A DNA stretch of 64,000 nucleotides, taken from Pirellulaceae bacterium. GTDB lineage: Bacteria; Planctomycetota; Planctomycetia; Pirellulales; Pirellulaceae. Under the pieces are notes generated by a model. It made no database searches and was not told the DNA's origin. It worked only from the letters and a program-made list of their open reading frames with translations. Below, one piece after another: positions 44,551-53,637 of the stretch (the stretch's first letter is position 1; each line of letters starts with the position of its first letter). The stretch spans positions 1-64,000 of the forward strand of contig JADYZV010000180.1 of the NCBI GenBank assembly GCA_020852965.1, read 5' to 3'. Position numbers and translations under genes: made by a program.

Positions 44551-46407
44551 TTAGAAAGTACCGATCGACCATTGACCATTGTCGAGTAGCAATAGTCCGA
44601 GTAGTTTGCCGCTGGCAGCATTGATCACGGGTGAACCGCTCAGCGCTGGAGCGATGGCTACCCCTGGAGCAATGCCGACCTCGCCTGCAAGCGAGTTCGA
44701 AAGCCGGGTGCCATCGATCGCCAGCGGCTCGCGTAGCTCGGGGTTGACTACGAGCAGCACAGATTCACTGGACCAACTGGTTGCGATGTCTTCCGTGGGC
44801 CAAACCGTGAGCCGAGCATCACTGGGGAGCGAGAGCGAGGCGAGAAGAAGTGCATCGTCGAGCGGAGCGGTGCCCAGCGGCGAGTCGGCAAGGGCAAAAC
44901 TCTGGCCGGCCACTTCGATGGTGACATCACTGCCTGTCTGCTGGGCGCGTCGGATGAAATCTGCTGGGACTCTTAGGGAGTTATCGGACAGGGCGATGCT
45001 CCAAGTTTCCAGAGTTCGCCGGCGATAGAGTCCCAGCCACGACGCTTGCCAACTGGCTACCACGCGCACTGGACTCGGCAGCGCTAAACCATTGGGGGAA
45101 TTGCGAGCACTGCGCATGGCGATGCGCGGCTGCCATTGTAGCCATTCGGGTTGCGGTTCGGCTTCGAGCATAAAGCGATGACCGGTAACGACATGTTCGC
45201 CTGGCGTGGGAGGGGTGGCAAAAGCGATGCCGCCGCGAATCCAAGCCGACAGGGATTCGACAGATACTTGAACGCCCCGCAGCCCCGCCTCGAACTGAAT
45301 GCCACTCGTGGCCCACCATTTTGAATTGTCGCGCACAAGTTCTGCGTATTCGGGTTCGATGGTGATACTGGTTTTGACCGAGGCACCGTCGCTGGCCAGA
45401 CCGACTTGGCTTACGCGGCCGACTTCTAGCCCACGGTAGGTCACTGGGGCGCCGCGCACAATTCCCAGGCGTCGCGAAGCATCGAGTTCAATTTCCAGCG
45501 AGCCATCGCGCCGGGGCAATGGTGGCGGTTCGGCAAGACCGGTGAATTCACCGCTAACTTGAGCATTGCCCGGGCTGCCGAGCGTGGTGGGTTGCATGGC
45601 GATGTAGCGACCGCCGATAAGCGTTTCGAGTCCGCGCACTTCGGTTAAGTCCAATCGCGGGCGCTCGATCCAAAACTGGGTACCCACCCGCGCTAGTTCG
45701 CGCGATGCGCCAACCAGTCGCACCCCGACGGCCACCGCTTCGGCGTCGGAAGCTAGTTCGACCGAAGTCACTTCGCCCACGGAGATTCCGCGATAGCGCA
45801 CTGGGTCGCCTTCTTGAAGCCCTTCACCGGCCGGAAACAACACACGAATTTCCAGCGACTGTCCATCGGTAAAGCCGAGTGGCATTTCCTGGCCGACGAA
45901 GTGACTAGCTAGCGCCGCGTTGGGCTCCCCCGGTACGACACCGACGTACTTGGCCCCCAGTACCGTGTCGAGCCCAGTGACTTGCCCCAATCGCAATCGC
46001 GCGCGCGCAATCCAGAATTGGCTCCCCTCGACGGCCACGCGCTCATTGCCTGGCAGCAGTTGAATGGACACCTCGACACCTTGGAGATCGGCGTCGAGCT
46101 GTACGTTGCTGACGGAGCCGACGTCGATTCCGCGATAGCGCAGCGTGTCTCCCGCTTTGAGCCCATATCCATCGAGAAAATGGATCGTGATCCGTTTGCC
46201 CTGAGAGCGCACACTGGTGACCACCAAGCCAATCGCCAGCAACACGCATAGGCCGGTTAGCCACCACAGTCGCGTGCGCAAGCGGCTTGCGGCCAGCTCC
46301 TTGCCTGAATGCAACGTGGCGCGTGGAATGGAGCGTTCGGCGATAGGAGTTGAAGGCGAGGCTTCAGTGTGTGGCGATGTCGAGCCTGCGTCTGGAGAGT
46401 TAGTCAT
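44551..46407 (-). CDS. pqiB: PqiB-like protein with three MCE domains and a C-terminal extension
   Basis: This 618-residue inner-membrane-anchored protein has a helix at about residues 48-68 and three MCE (mammalian cell entry) domains at about 72-165, 180-275 and 300-400. Each carries the GDxxRYRGIxVG-type turn: DTLRYRGIDVG, DPVRYRGISVG and APVTYRGLEVG. PqiB in E. coli forms a stacked tube for phospholipid movement between membranes. It follows a pqiA-like gene on the same strand. Unusually the usual long helical tail is replaced by ~190 residues ending in ALSGSPVINAASGKLLGLLL, which looks like the end of a trypsin-like beta-barrel. No catalytic triad is evident there. Confidence 0.88.
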   Translation of the reverse strand: MTNSPDAGSTSPHTEASPSTPIAERSIPRATLHSGKELAASRLRTRLWWLTGLCVLLAIGLVVTSVRSQGKRITIHFLDGYGLKAGDTLRYRGIDVGSVSNVQLDADLQGVEVSIQLLPGNERVAVEGSQFWIARARLRLGQVTGLDTVLGAKYVGVVPGEPNAALASHFVGQEMPLGFTDGQSLEIRVLFPAGEGLQEGDPVRYRGISVGEVTSVELASDAEAVAVGVRLVGASRELARVGTQFWIERPRLDLTEVRGLETLIGGRYIAMQPTTLGSPGNAQVSGEFTGLAEPPPLPRRDGSLEIELDASRRLGIVRGAPVTYRGLEVGRVSQVGLASDGASVKTSITIEPEYAELVRDNSKWWATSGIQFEAGLRGVQVSVESLSAWIRGGIAFATPPTPGEHVVTGHRFMLEAEPQPEWLQWQPRIAMRSARNSPNGLALPSPVRVVASWQASWLGLYRRRTLETWSIALSDNSLRVPADFIRRAQQTGSDVTIEVAGQSFALADSPLGTAPLDDALLLASLSLPSDARLTVWPTEDIATSWSSESVLLVVNPELREPLAIDGTRLSNSLAGEVGIAPGVAIAPALSGSPVINAASGKLLGLLLLDNGQWSIGTF

Positions 46408-46485
46408 TGGCGGCGCTCGTTTCCCTAAAGCCGTTCACAAATTATCATTTTGGTCGACCACGAAAAACAGTCTGATTTCGCATCG

Positions 46486-46611
46486 TAACCCGCAGCGTCA
46501 GCAAGGACATGTGACTCACCTGCAAACGGATTGCGTAAAAACTAAAAACAAGGTAAATCACACTTTTAGGATTCGATTCAAATCAAACGTCCTTGCTGAC
46601 GCTGCGGGTTA
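46486..46611. repeat. Family A repeat as a perfect 23-base inverted pair
   Basis: The two arms, at 46486-46508 and 46589-46611, are exact complements, with cores CCCGCAGCGTCAGCAAGG and CCTTGCTGACGCTGCGGG. They are separated by 80 bases. The element lies between pqiA and pqiB and is followed by an AATCCGGGTTA motif. It may separate the two genes' expression. Confidence 0.88.
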
Positions 46612-46660
46612 AGAACAATCCGGGTTATGGCATCTCCGGTTGCACCAAGGTCGTGCGCGG

Positions 46661-47311
46661 TTATGTTTCCATTTCCCAAATGGCGTGCGGATCGAACATG
46701 ATCGAAGCAATCATACTCATCAGGACACACATGACGAAGGCGACCAGCGCGGGGCCAATGTGAAACGTCAATAGTTCACCCAGTTTGACGAGGCTCACCA
46801 GTAGCGCGAGCAACAACACATCCATCATACTCCAGCGCCCCGTCCACTCGACGACGCGATAGGTCCACGCGCGATGTTGCCGATGCGTCAATCCGATGCG
46901 ACTGAGTTCGAGAAGCGCGAGCAGCTTCACGAGCGGCAGAATGATCGAGAAGACGAGCACGATCAAGCCGACGAGCGTGCTGCCATGGGCGATCAAATCG
47001 AGCGTACCGCCAAGCAAGCTGGTGGCGTGATGATGGCCCATTTTTTCGATGTCGAGTATTGGCAGCAGGATGGCGGGGAGGTACAGAACCAAACCTCCCA
47101 AGGCTGCAGCGAAGCAGCGCGCCGAGCTGCGACCGCCATGGCGCCGCCCCGAGTCGATGCGGCTGCGGCAGCGGACACAGCGCGCTTCCTGATCGCGATC
47201 GAGCGGAAGCACTTCGTGCACCAAACCGCAGCAGTGACAGGCTTTCAAGGTGCTGTTGGGTTGCATCGGGATTTCTCGAAACGGCTCATCGATCTCGAAA
47301 GCGGAAGTCAT
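46661..47311 (-). CDS. pqiA: PqiA-like membrane protein
   Basis: This 216-residue protein corresponds to one half of E. coli PqiA. Its N-terminal zinc-ribbon-like part has CHCCG and CVRCR. Four membrane helices follow, with LVLYLPAILLPILDIEKMG after the first and VVEWTGRWSMMDVLLLALL before the third. PqiA and PqiB act together in inner-to-outer membrane lipid transfer. A start at the second Met (47266, MQPNSTLK) would avoid a 26-base overlap with the upstream FG-GAP gene; AAAGG is placed rather far upstream of the first. A repeat-filled gap of about 250 bases follows before pqiB. Confidence 0.85.
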   Translation of the reverse strand: MTSAFEIDEPFREIPMQPNSTLKACHCCGLVHEVLPLDRDQEARCVRCRSRIDSGRRHGGRSSARCFAAALGGLVLYLPAILLPILDIEKMGHHHATSLLGGTLDLIAHGSTLVGLIVLVFSIILPLVKLLALLELSRIGLTHRQHRAWTYRVVEWTGRWSMMDVLLLALLVSLVKLGELLTFHIGPALVAFVMCVLMSMIASIMFDPHAIWEMET

Positions 47312-49100
47312 CGACGCGCAGATAACCTTTGTCGGAGTGATCGACTACGCGAATACGGACCGTCTTAACTTGGTGCGCACTGCAATCGAAGGACTCTAAT
47401 TGCGGTTTGTCGGTCGACCGGGGCTCGATGGACTGCAATACCAGTCCGCTGGCTTCGTCGACGATCTCCACGCGGGCTTCGGGATCCGCTTGGCCTGACA
47501 ATAAAAAGGTCAGTTTTGGATGCATCAGTTCAAATGGACGGCTGATCAACTCGCCTACCAAGCCCGGATTGTTCGAGCCGGTGTCGATGGCGAACTTACC
47601 CGTGAAGCCGCTCCCCTGGCTCAGTTCGATCAGCGAGCTGGCGGCCATGGTGCCGCGCACTTCCCAGTCGAGCAGGTCGCCTGTTTCGAAGTCAAAGTTC
47701 AAGCCAACTTGGTTTATGGAAGGTACGAATGCGTCACTGGATGATGCGAGCCCGATGCTTTCGCGAGCGGGGCGCTGATGAAAACGATCTTCAGCCGCCA
47801 ACTCGGGAACGAGCGATTCGTTGGCGGGTAGATCTGCGGGGCGTTGCAGAAACAGGTAGGCACCCCGTTTATTACCGCTTACGATGTCCTGCAAGCCATC
47901 GCCGTTGACATCGCCGACAGTGATTTGAGTTCCCACGCCGCTGCTATTGTCGATCACATGCGGGAGGAAGCGTACTCGGCCCCCTTCGCCGCGTTGGGTC
48001 TCAAGCCACAGCAGGGTTGCCGGTTGTGAATTGCCCGCGTCATGATTGGCGTGAGCCCACCAACGCTTGCCGGTGATAATATCGGTCAGCCCATCGCCAT
48101 TGATGTCGGCAATTTCAACAGCATGAAGTTGACTGACTGCCAGACCCACGGGGCTGGTTGCCGGATCGTCGCTCATGATTTCGACCCGCTCAAACTGCGT
48201 CGCTTCGTCGTTGAGTGCGCGATAATAGACGAGTCCAAAACCGTGGGCCACCAGGCCGGTGAGCACTTCATTGCGTCCGTCGCCATCGAGATCGAGAGCG
48301 AACATCTGCGACCCGCCGTCGGCAAATGCGAACGCATGGAAGGCCCAAGGCTGTGAGGTGGCATCGAGGCTCGCCTGCTGGCCTGGGTTCTGCCACCAGC
48401 CATCTTTTTCCAACAAGTCTTGATGGCCGTCGTTGTTGACATCGCCAACACCCAAGCCGTGCGTGAAGCGATGATATTTGTTGTTGGGGGAAATGCGCAC
48501 AAACCGCCACAGCTCGCTGGGCGATTGACCGGCATGCGTGGCGTAACCGTAATAGCCCTGCGAACAGCAGACCAGGTCGCGGACGCCGTCGCCGTCGATG
48601 TCGGTGATCAGCGGCGACTCATTGTCGGTCACAGCCAGTATGGTATGGCGCGCCCAAAGTTTTTCGCGAGCCGCCGCGCCAGGATTTTGATACCACCAAC
48701 TCTCTTTGCCGGGAAAACCGAGGACCAAGATGTCGTGGTGACCATCGCCATCGACGTCGTCGGTATACATCAAAAAGTTCTCGGAGTAGACCGCCGGTGA
48801 AAAAGCTTCCCCCTCATAAAAACGGCTCGAGTCCGTGAAGCTTGGGCCGTAGTAGATCCACGGACCAACGGCCACATCGCCGTGGCCATCGCCATCGTAG
48901 TCTCCGAAGGTGCCTCCTTCGCTGGTGAACTCATCGCTCAATTGGGCGCGTTCGAAACCAATCTCCGCTGCTGGCTCTGCAGCTTGGGATAGGGTGACTT
49001 GTGTCAGTAGGCAAGAAACCAGCATGCAGGCAAAAGTGGCCTGGGTGAATGAGTTGCCGGTGTTTTGGATTCGCGTTTTCAAGTAGAGCCAATCGATCAT
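47286..49100 (-). CDS. Secreted FG-GAP/VCBS repeat protein
   Basis: This 604-residue exported protein has an N-terminal signal peptide (FACMLVSCLLTQVTLSQA). It then contains about seven FG-GAP/VCBS-type repeats with calcium-binding loops: DYDGDGHGDVAV, DVDGDGHHDILV, DIDGDGVRDLVC, DVNNDGHQDLLE, DLDGDGRNEVLT, DINGDGLTDIIT and DVNGDGLQDIVS. Together these probably make one beta-propeller. The last 140 residues form a beta-sandwich (VGLNFDFETGDLLDWEVRG) resembling carbohydrate-binding or discoidin-like modules. A role in binding or recognition outside the cell is likely. GAGGA is well placed before the start. The end overlaps the start of the pqiA gene. Confidence 0.86.
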   Translation of the reverse strand: MIDWLYLKTRIQNTGNSFTQATFACMLVSCLLTQVTLSQAAEPAAEIGFERAQLSDEFTSEGGTFGDYDGDGHGDVAVGPWIYYGPSFTDSSRFYEGEAFSPAVYSENFLMYTDDVDGDGHHDILVLGFPGKESWWYQNPGAAAREKLWARHTILAVTDNESPLITDIDGDGVRDLVCCSQGYYGYATHAGQSPSELWRFVRISPNNKYHRFTHGLGVGDVNNDGHQDLLEKDGWWQNPGQQASLDATSQPWAFHAFAFADGGSQMFALDLDGDGRNEVLTGLVAHGFGLVYYRALNDEATQFERVEIMSDDPATSPVGLAVSQLHAVEIADINGDGLTDIITGKRWWAHANHDAGNSQPATLLWLETQRGEGGRVRFLPHVIDNSSGVGTQITVGDVNGDGLQDIVSGNKRGAYLFLQRPADLPANESLVPELAAEDRFHQRPARESIGLASSSDAFVPSINQVGLNFDFETGDLLDWEVRGTMAASSLIELSQGSGFTGKFAIDTGSNNPGLVGELISRPFELMHPKLTFLLSGQADPEARVEIVDEASGLVLQSIEPRSTDKPQLESFDCSAHQVKTVRIRVVDHSDKGYLRVDDFRFRDR

Positions 49101-49286
49101 CGCCTAGTCCTCTATTCCAAATGGTGCTAAATTCGTGTTAGTGCTTTGCCTTAAATCGCCCCCATTGTCGCTGATGGAGAAATGCAAAGCAATGATGCTA
49201 TCAACGGATCAAAGAGCCGCAAGCACAATCTTCAGTGCGGTCCGCCAAGTCATTTAGAGATTAAATTTACAGGTCAAGGAAGCAGC

Positions 49287-49586
49287 ATGAGCCGTCTAAC
49301 TACGTTTTTCTTGGGAGTCGTCGTCGGGGGGGCGAGTTTGTTTATTGCGGAGAACTATTACATTGTCCGATCGAACCAGAGCTTCCATCTGGTCCCCAAG
49401 GTAGCCGCTAAGCTGGAATTCCCATACCATGATATCCGTAATTACAGCATCGAAGATTGGAAAAATAATGTTTCACTGGGAGCGGCCATCGTCAAGGCGA
49501 AAAAGCCCGATCTGATGGTCGAGTCCTTGACGAGCGTGCAGCACAATTTTGAGAGCATCCTAGAGTCGCTTGGCGGTGATCGTTAA
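49287..49586 (+). CDS. Small single-helix membrane protein
   Basis: The 99-residue product has one N-terminal membrane helix (TTFFLGVVVGGASLFIA) followed by a short external or periplasmic part with no known motif (SIEDWKNNVSLGAAIVKAKK). AGGAAG precedes the ATG at 49287, while an upstream in-frame start 35 codons earlier has none. It lies 48 bases before the HIT gene on the same strand. A family was not recognised. Confidence 0.65.
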   Translation: MSRLTTFFLGVVVGGASLFIAENYYIVRSNQSFHLVPKVAAKLEFPYHDIRNYSIEDWKNNVSLGAAIVKAKKPDLMVESLTSVQHNFESILESLGGDR

Positions 49587-49634
49587 TTCCCTCAATCACT
49601 AATTCCCTTAATTTCATTGGGGACCAAGGCAATC

Positions 49635-49979
49635 ATGTCCGAGACGATCTTTTCAAAAATCATTCGCAAGGAAATTCCTGCCAAGGTGGTGTATGAGGAC
49701 GATCAGTGTCTGGCCTTTTATGACGTGGCCCCGCAGGCCCCAGTGCATGTCTTAGTCATCCCGAAGAAACCGATTGAATCGCTCGAACAATTGACCGCTG
49801 AGGATGCTCCGCTGATGGGGCATCTATGGCAGGTGATCCAGCGAGTCGCGCGCCAGGAGCGGGTTGCCGAGAGTGGCTATCGCGTGGTAGTCAACTGTGG
49901 CCATCAGGGTGGTCAGTCGGTCGACCATCTGCACTTTCATATATTGGGTGGCCGCGATTTGGCTTGGCCGCCGGGCTAA
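49635..49979 (+). CDS. HIT-family (histidine triad) nucleotide-binding protein, HinT type
   Basis: This 114-residue cytosolic protein is a purine nucleotide phosphoramidase of the HIT superfamily. The fold start is IFSKIIRKEIPAKVVYEDD, followed by HVLVIPKKP. The triad is HLHFHILGG near the C-terminus, with all active-site His in place. The ATG at 49635 follows AAGG; the frame runs six codons further up without a standard start. Length and motif agree with HinT. The gene is followed by a tandem repeat array. Confidence 0.93.
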   Translation: MSETIFSKIIRKEIPAKVVYEDDQCLAFYDVAPQAPVHVLVIPKKPIESLEQLTAEDAPLMGHLWQVIQRVARQERVAESGYRVVVNCGHQGGQSVDHLHFHILGGRDLAWPPG

Positions 49980-50023
49980 AGTGCCAGCCGCCCCCCTCTG
50001 TTTGCCTAGTATTAAGGTCGGGC

Positions 50024-50220
50024 TTTGGTAGCAGTTCGGCCTCCCGCCAGCTAGCCTGGCGACTACTTGAGCAAGAGCACACCCCAAGATGTGGCTTTGG
50101 TAGCAGTTCGGCCCCGCGCCAGCTTGCCTAGCGACTACTTGAGCCAGAGTGCACCCCAAGATGTGGTTTTGGTAGCAGTTCGGCCCCCCGCCAGCTTGCC
50201 TGGCAGGAGCCAGAGTTTGG
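50024..50220. repeat. 72-base tandem repeat, nearly three copies (family D)
   Basis: Copies begin at 50024, 50096 and 50168 with TTTGGTAGCAGTTCGGCC, each followed by GCCAGCT..GCCTgGC. The last copy turns into a variant, GCCAGCTTGCCTGGCAGGAG. The variant recurs in part at 54818-54845. The array begins 45 bases past the HIT gene stop. The remaining ~300 bases of the gap up to the next gene hold no supported gene and no clear promoter. Confidence 0.85.
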
Positions 50221-50519
50221 GTGTTAGAAGCGGCAAACGGCCATTCCACCCTTCCACCATTGCGCCCCAATTGCCGAAGGGGGCAATGGCCGGTGGAGTG
50301 GGTGAAGGGCTGCCATCTAGCTACAAAACTGATTCATCGGCGAGGCAAGCTCGCAGGGGTCTGGCGGGCTGGCGGGCGATCTCCGCTCAAAAAGTTTGAC
50401 GAGTTGTATTGCGGTAAATACACTGGAACATGAAACCGCTTCCTGGGCCGGCTATTTTGCGGGCCTGCTGGGCTTTTCGTAGACTCCCGCTACTTCGCAC
50501 TTTTCTTGGATTCTAAAAC

Positions 50520-52022
50520 ATGGCCGTTCGCGACAGGAATCTATTTGCATGGCAGGCGTACGTCATCACGATGTCGTTTGTTTCCGTCGGTTTGTTGCTG
50601 GGCATGTTCTTTTTGTGGCGCGGCTACAGCGATTTAAACAAGCGACTGGAAGACAAGACTGCGGAATTGGCGACGGCCAGCACTGCCTTCACAACGAGTG
50701 AAGCGCGGGTGGATCGCCTGTTATCGATGGTTGGCGTAGGGGGCAAAACCGAAAACGAATTGAACGAAGAGGCTGCTCGCTTTGCCAATGACGAAAAACT
50801 GGCACCGGTCGAAAAAGAGTTCGCGGAGCTAATGAATCTATTCGCTCCCGGCGTGACCGGTGGCAGCGAAAGGAACTTGATCAAACTCCCCAAGTATCTG
50901 ATCGATACGGTGCGGTTGCGCAATGAGGACATCGACAAGGCCCGCGAGCGCGAAACGCAATTGTTGGCGGAAAAGACTGCTACGCTTCAGCGCGAAACCC
51001 AAGCTCGCGAGGCGGCCGAGGCGGCTCAGAAGGCGGCTGAAGCCGATTTGGCAGCCACTCGGGCTCAGAACGCAGAGGCGATTGCCACACTCAATGCCGA
51101 GAAGAAGGAAGTTTTAGAGAGCTATGATAAGTATAAGAGAACGTTCGATTCGCAGTTGGCGACTTTGACCGGTAAGAATCAAGAGCTGGCAACGGCCAAT
51201 TCCACCTTGTTGGAGACCGTTGAAAAGAAGTCGGACGAGCTAACGAGATTCACCACCTTGAGCTTTGCCACACCGCAAGGCGCAGTGATCCGTACGGCCA
51301 GTGGTGGCACGATGGTGTGGATCGATTTAGGTCGTGACGATGGACTGCGCGAAGGAGTGGCCTTCACGGTGATCGACGAATCGACGGTCAATACCAGCGA
51401 GGCCAAGGGGAAAGCTCACTTGGTGATCACGCGCGTCATCGAAGACTCGCCCCATTTGAGCCAAGCACGCGTCACCGACTACGATCCGACTCAACCGATC
51501 ATGACGGGGGACAAAGTTTTCTCTCCCGCTTGGCGACCCGGTCGAACCATCGGCTTCGCGCTGGTGGGGGAAATGGACCTCAACGGCGACTACAAAGATG
51601 ACGTCGACGAAGTGCGCGAGCTGATTCGTCGCAGCGGCGGTAAGGTGGATGCAGAGATGGACTCCAAAGGCAACGTTGTGGCTGGCCTGACTGGGATGAC
51701 TCCCAATACTGAATATTTGGTGCTGGGGACCGACTTGGGGATCATCAAGGGAGATAACCCTGAAGATCTAGCCAAACAGGCTGCCTATGAGAGGTTTCGC
51801 GCCGAGGCGCGCCGCAATGGCATCATTCAAATATCTGTGGATAAGTTGCTCGGCTACTTAAAAGCGGATCAGGCACAAAAAGTAGTCCCGTTGGGTGATC
51901 GCATTCAAGGGAAGGATTTTCCTGCGGAATTTAGCCACAAGCCGCTCAGCAGCCGAGGCTCCGTCAGCGATATCTTCCAACCTCGAAATCCATCTACCCC
52001 CCGTACGGCTGGTACTCCCTAG
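50520..52022 (+). CDS. Membrane-anchored coiled-coil protein (500 residues)
   Basis: One N-terminal helix (VITMSFVSVGLLLGMFFLW) anchors the protein. Long coiled coils follow at about residues 40-75 and 135-250, rich in Ala/Glu/Gln/Lys (REAAEAAQKAAEADLAATR). A beta domain of about residues 255-345 follows (MVWIDLGRDDGLREGVAFTV). Residues ~345-410 look BRCT-like: IGFALVGEMDLNGDYKDDVDE followed by RRSGGKVDAEMD and TEYLVLGT. The protein is probably anchored in the inner membrane with most of it outside the cytoplasm, which makes a BRCT-type fold unusual. I recall similar proteins only from Planctomycetes. Function unknown. Confidence 0.7.
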   Translation: MAVRDRNLFAWQAYVITMSFVSVGLLLGMFFLWRGYSDLNKRLEDKTAELATASTAFTTSEARVDRLLSMVGVGGKTENELNEEAARFANDEKLAPVEKEFAELMNLFAPGVTGGSERNLIKLPKYLIDTVRLRNEDIDKARERETQLLAEKTATLQRETQAREAAEAAQKAAEADLAATRAQNAEAIATLNAEKKEVLESYDKYKRTFDSQLATLTGKNQELATANSTLLETVEKKSDELTRFTTLSFATPQGAVIRTASGGTMVWIDLGRDDGLREGVAFTVIDESTVNTSEAKGKAHLVITRVIEDSPHLSQARVTDYDPTQPIMTGDKVFSPAWRPGRTIGFALVGEMDLNGDYKDDVDEVRELIRRSGGKVDAEMDSKGNVVAGLTGMTPNTEYLVLGTDLGIIKGDNPEDLAKQAAYERFRAEARRNGIIQISVDKLLGYLKADQAQKVVPLGDRIQGKDFPAEFSHKPLSSRGSVSDIFQPRNPSTPRTAGTP

Positions 52023-52081
52023 CCTCGGCCCCTTGCCGAATCCACCCGGTGTGGCGTAGTTGGCCAAAACAATATAAATAG

Positions 52082-52109
52082 TTGACCTAAGCTTCCGATT
52101 GTGTATAAT
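52082..52109 (+). promoter_or_regulatory. Sigma-70-type promoter
   Basis: TTGACC (-35) at 52082-52087 and a perfect TATAAT (-10) at 52104-52109 are 16 bases apart. Transcription would start near 52116, about 90 bases before the gene at 52209. This is the best promoter match seen in the window. Confidence 0.72.
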
Positions 52110-52208
52110 TAGCACCATCCTCCCAAAGTACCTGTGAGCCATATGCCTTGGCAACTCGTCGTTGATAGGTATCTGTATCAATTCAGTAAATAGGAAAGTT
52201 GAATCGTC

Positions 52209-53372
52209 ATGCTACTGCGCGTATTAATTGTAATGGGTTCCCTATTAAGTTGTGGGGTAACTATGGCGCAACCAAAGGAAGTGGTGCCGACGCCAAAACC
52301 GACCGCCAATGCGGCTCAAGCTCAATCTTCAGTCTACCATAGCGGCTGGGGATTCATTGGAAATGATGGCAGCCTCAAAGGTCAAGTTGTAACCGTCGGA
52401 GCGGCGGCGACTGTCAGGCCTCAGGGCAATACCACCGTCACCTTGTCCCGAGATTTGGTGGTGTTGGCAACTACCCGCACCGACGCCGATGGCTCATTTG
52501 TTTTGAATGGTTTGAGCCCAGGGGTTTACGAGATAGCAGCCGAGTCCTCGGACTGCTACGGCATCGTTTCCTTTGTAGCGGTGCCCAGTGGTCAGGGGCA
52601 ACAGTCCGCAGCGGCACCCGTTATGGCCGTCTATGCGACATCGATGGTCCGGCCCGCAGTTGACGAAGTGCTGCAGTCGCTTTGGGCGCCCCAAGATGGC
52701 ATCGTTGCCAATCGACCATTCGACGGGTTACCCGAGCCATCACAACCATTGGCTCAGAGCCAGCGAGTGGCTATTCGAGGCGGTGCAGTCAGCGGCCAAA
52801 TCGCATTCGCCAGCCCACGCAATATTCCGGAAGCCCACGTCATCAAAGTCTTTAGTCAGGGCACGTTGGTTGCCACGGCTCCCGTTGACAGCATGGGCAA
52901 ATTCTCCTTTCCTGCTCAATCGCCAGGCCCCGTCGACTTAGTGCTCGGTGGTTCGGCCTACGCCGCCATCGGGGTGGAGCTTGTCGAAGACCCTACCCGC
53001 CTGAGCTCACAGCAGAAGGGGGACGTGCGATTGGTTTCCATGGAGTCGGCTGTAGCGGTGGCATCGCAATTGGTTGTTCCAGCAGCCGGTGGTCCACCCG
53101 CCGATGGATCTGATGTGCCTCCTCCTCCACCACTAGGTGCTCCATTGCCCCCACCTGGATTTCCTGTGGATGGCGGTTTTGTAACGGGTGGCGGCGGCTT
53201 TAGCGGCGGCGGCGGTGGCGGTTTTGGCGGTGGCGGTGGTGGCATGGGAGGCGGAATTGGTGGCATGGGCGGTCTACTCGGTATTGCCGGGTTGGCGGTC
53301 GGCGTCACTGCTCTGGCCAGCGATGACAGTGGAACGACGATCGCGACACCTGTCGTTCCCCCGACCCCTTAA
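52209..53372 (+). CDS. Secreted protein with carboxypeptidase-regulatory-like domain and Pro/Gly-rich tail
   Basis: The 387-residue protein starts with a signal peptide (LLRVLIVMGSLLSCGVTMAQ). A transthyretin-like (carboxypeptidase regulatory) module at about 55-125 reads NTTVTLSRDLVVLATTRTDA, then DGSFVLNGLSPGVYEIA. A similar second module lies at about residue 195-265 (VSGQIAFASPRNIPEAHVI, FSFPAQSPGPVDL). The tail is rich in Pro, then in Gly (GGGGFGGGGGGMGGGIGG). Function unknown; possibly a cell-surface protein. It stands alone between a good promoter and a good terminator, so it is probably monocistronic. Confidence 0.75.
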   Translation: MLLRVLIVMGSLLSCGVTMAQPKEVVPTPKPTANAAQAQSSVYHSGWGFIGNDGSLKGQVVTVGAAATVRPQGNTTVTLSRDLVVLATTRTDADGSFVLNGLSPGVYEIAAESSDCYGIVSFVAVPSGQGQQSAAAPVMAVYATSMVRPAVDEVLQSLWAPQDGIVANRPFDGLPEPSQPLAQSQRVAIRGGAVSGQIAFASPRNIPEAHVIKVFSQGTLVATAPVDSMGKFSFPAQSPGPVDLVLGGSAYAAIGVELVEDPTRLSSQQKGDVRLVSMESAVAVASQLVVPAAGGPPADGSDVPPPPPLGAPLPPPGFPVDGGFVTGGGGFSGGGGGGFGGGGGGMGGGIGGMGGLLGIAGLAVGVTALASDDSGTTIATPVVPPTP

Positions 53373-53405
53373 GAAGATTTAGTCAAGAATAGTAGTAGGC
53401 GAATT

Positions 53406-53438
53406 ATCCGCAGGAGTTGCTCCTGCGGATTTTTTTTT
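53406..53438 (+). terminator. Rho-independent terminator
   Basis: ATCCGCAGGAG and CTCCTGCGGAT make a perfect 11-base stem with a three-base loop, followed by eight T. It ends the transcript of the secreted protein gene 34 bases upstream. Confidence 0.93.
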
Positions 53439-53637
53439 ACACATTCGAGTGGTGCGGCAAGCCCCAGCGATAGTTGTCCAAGTCGAGCTCCTCGGGTATG
53501 CTCGACACCTTGCATGCGGCGACGGCGTGTTCTTCTGCCGTCTATCCCATCGTTGCGCTGGGCAGAACCCGTTTTTCCTTTGCCCGCTGCGAATTGCCTG
53601 CGTCAGCGTGCCAGCGCGATGTTAAGCCTACCTACCA

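Noticed and set aside
50024-50220. Regular repeats considered as a CRISPR array
   Set aside because: The 72-base units are directly adjacent, with no unique spacers, and no cas gene is in the window.
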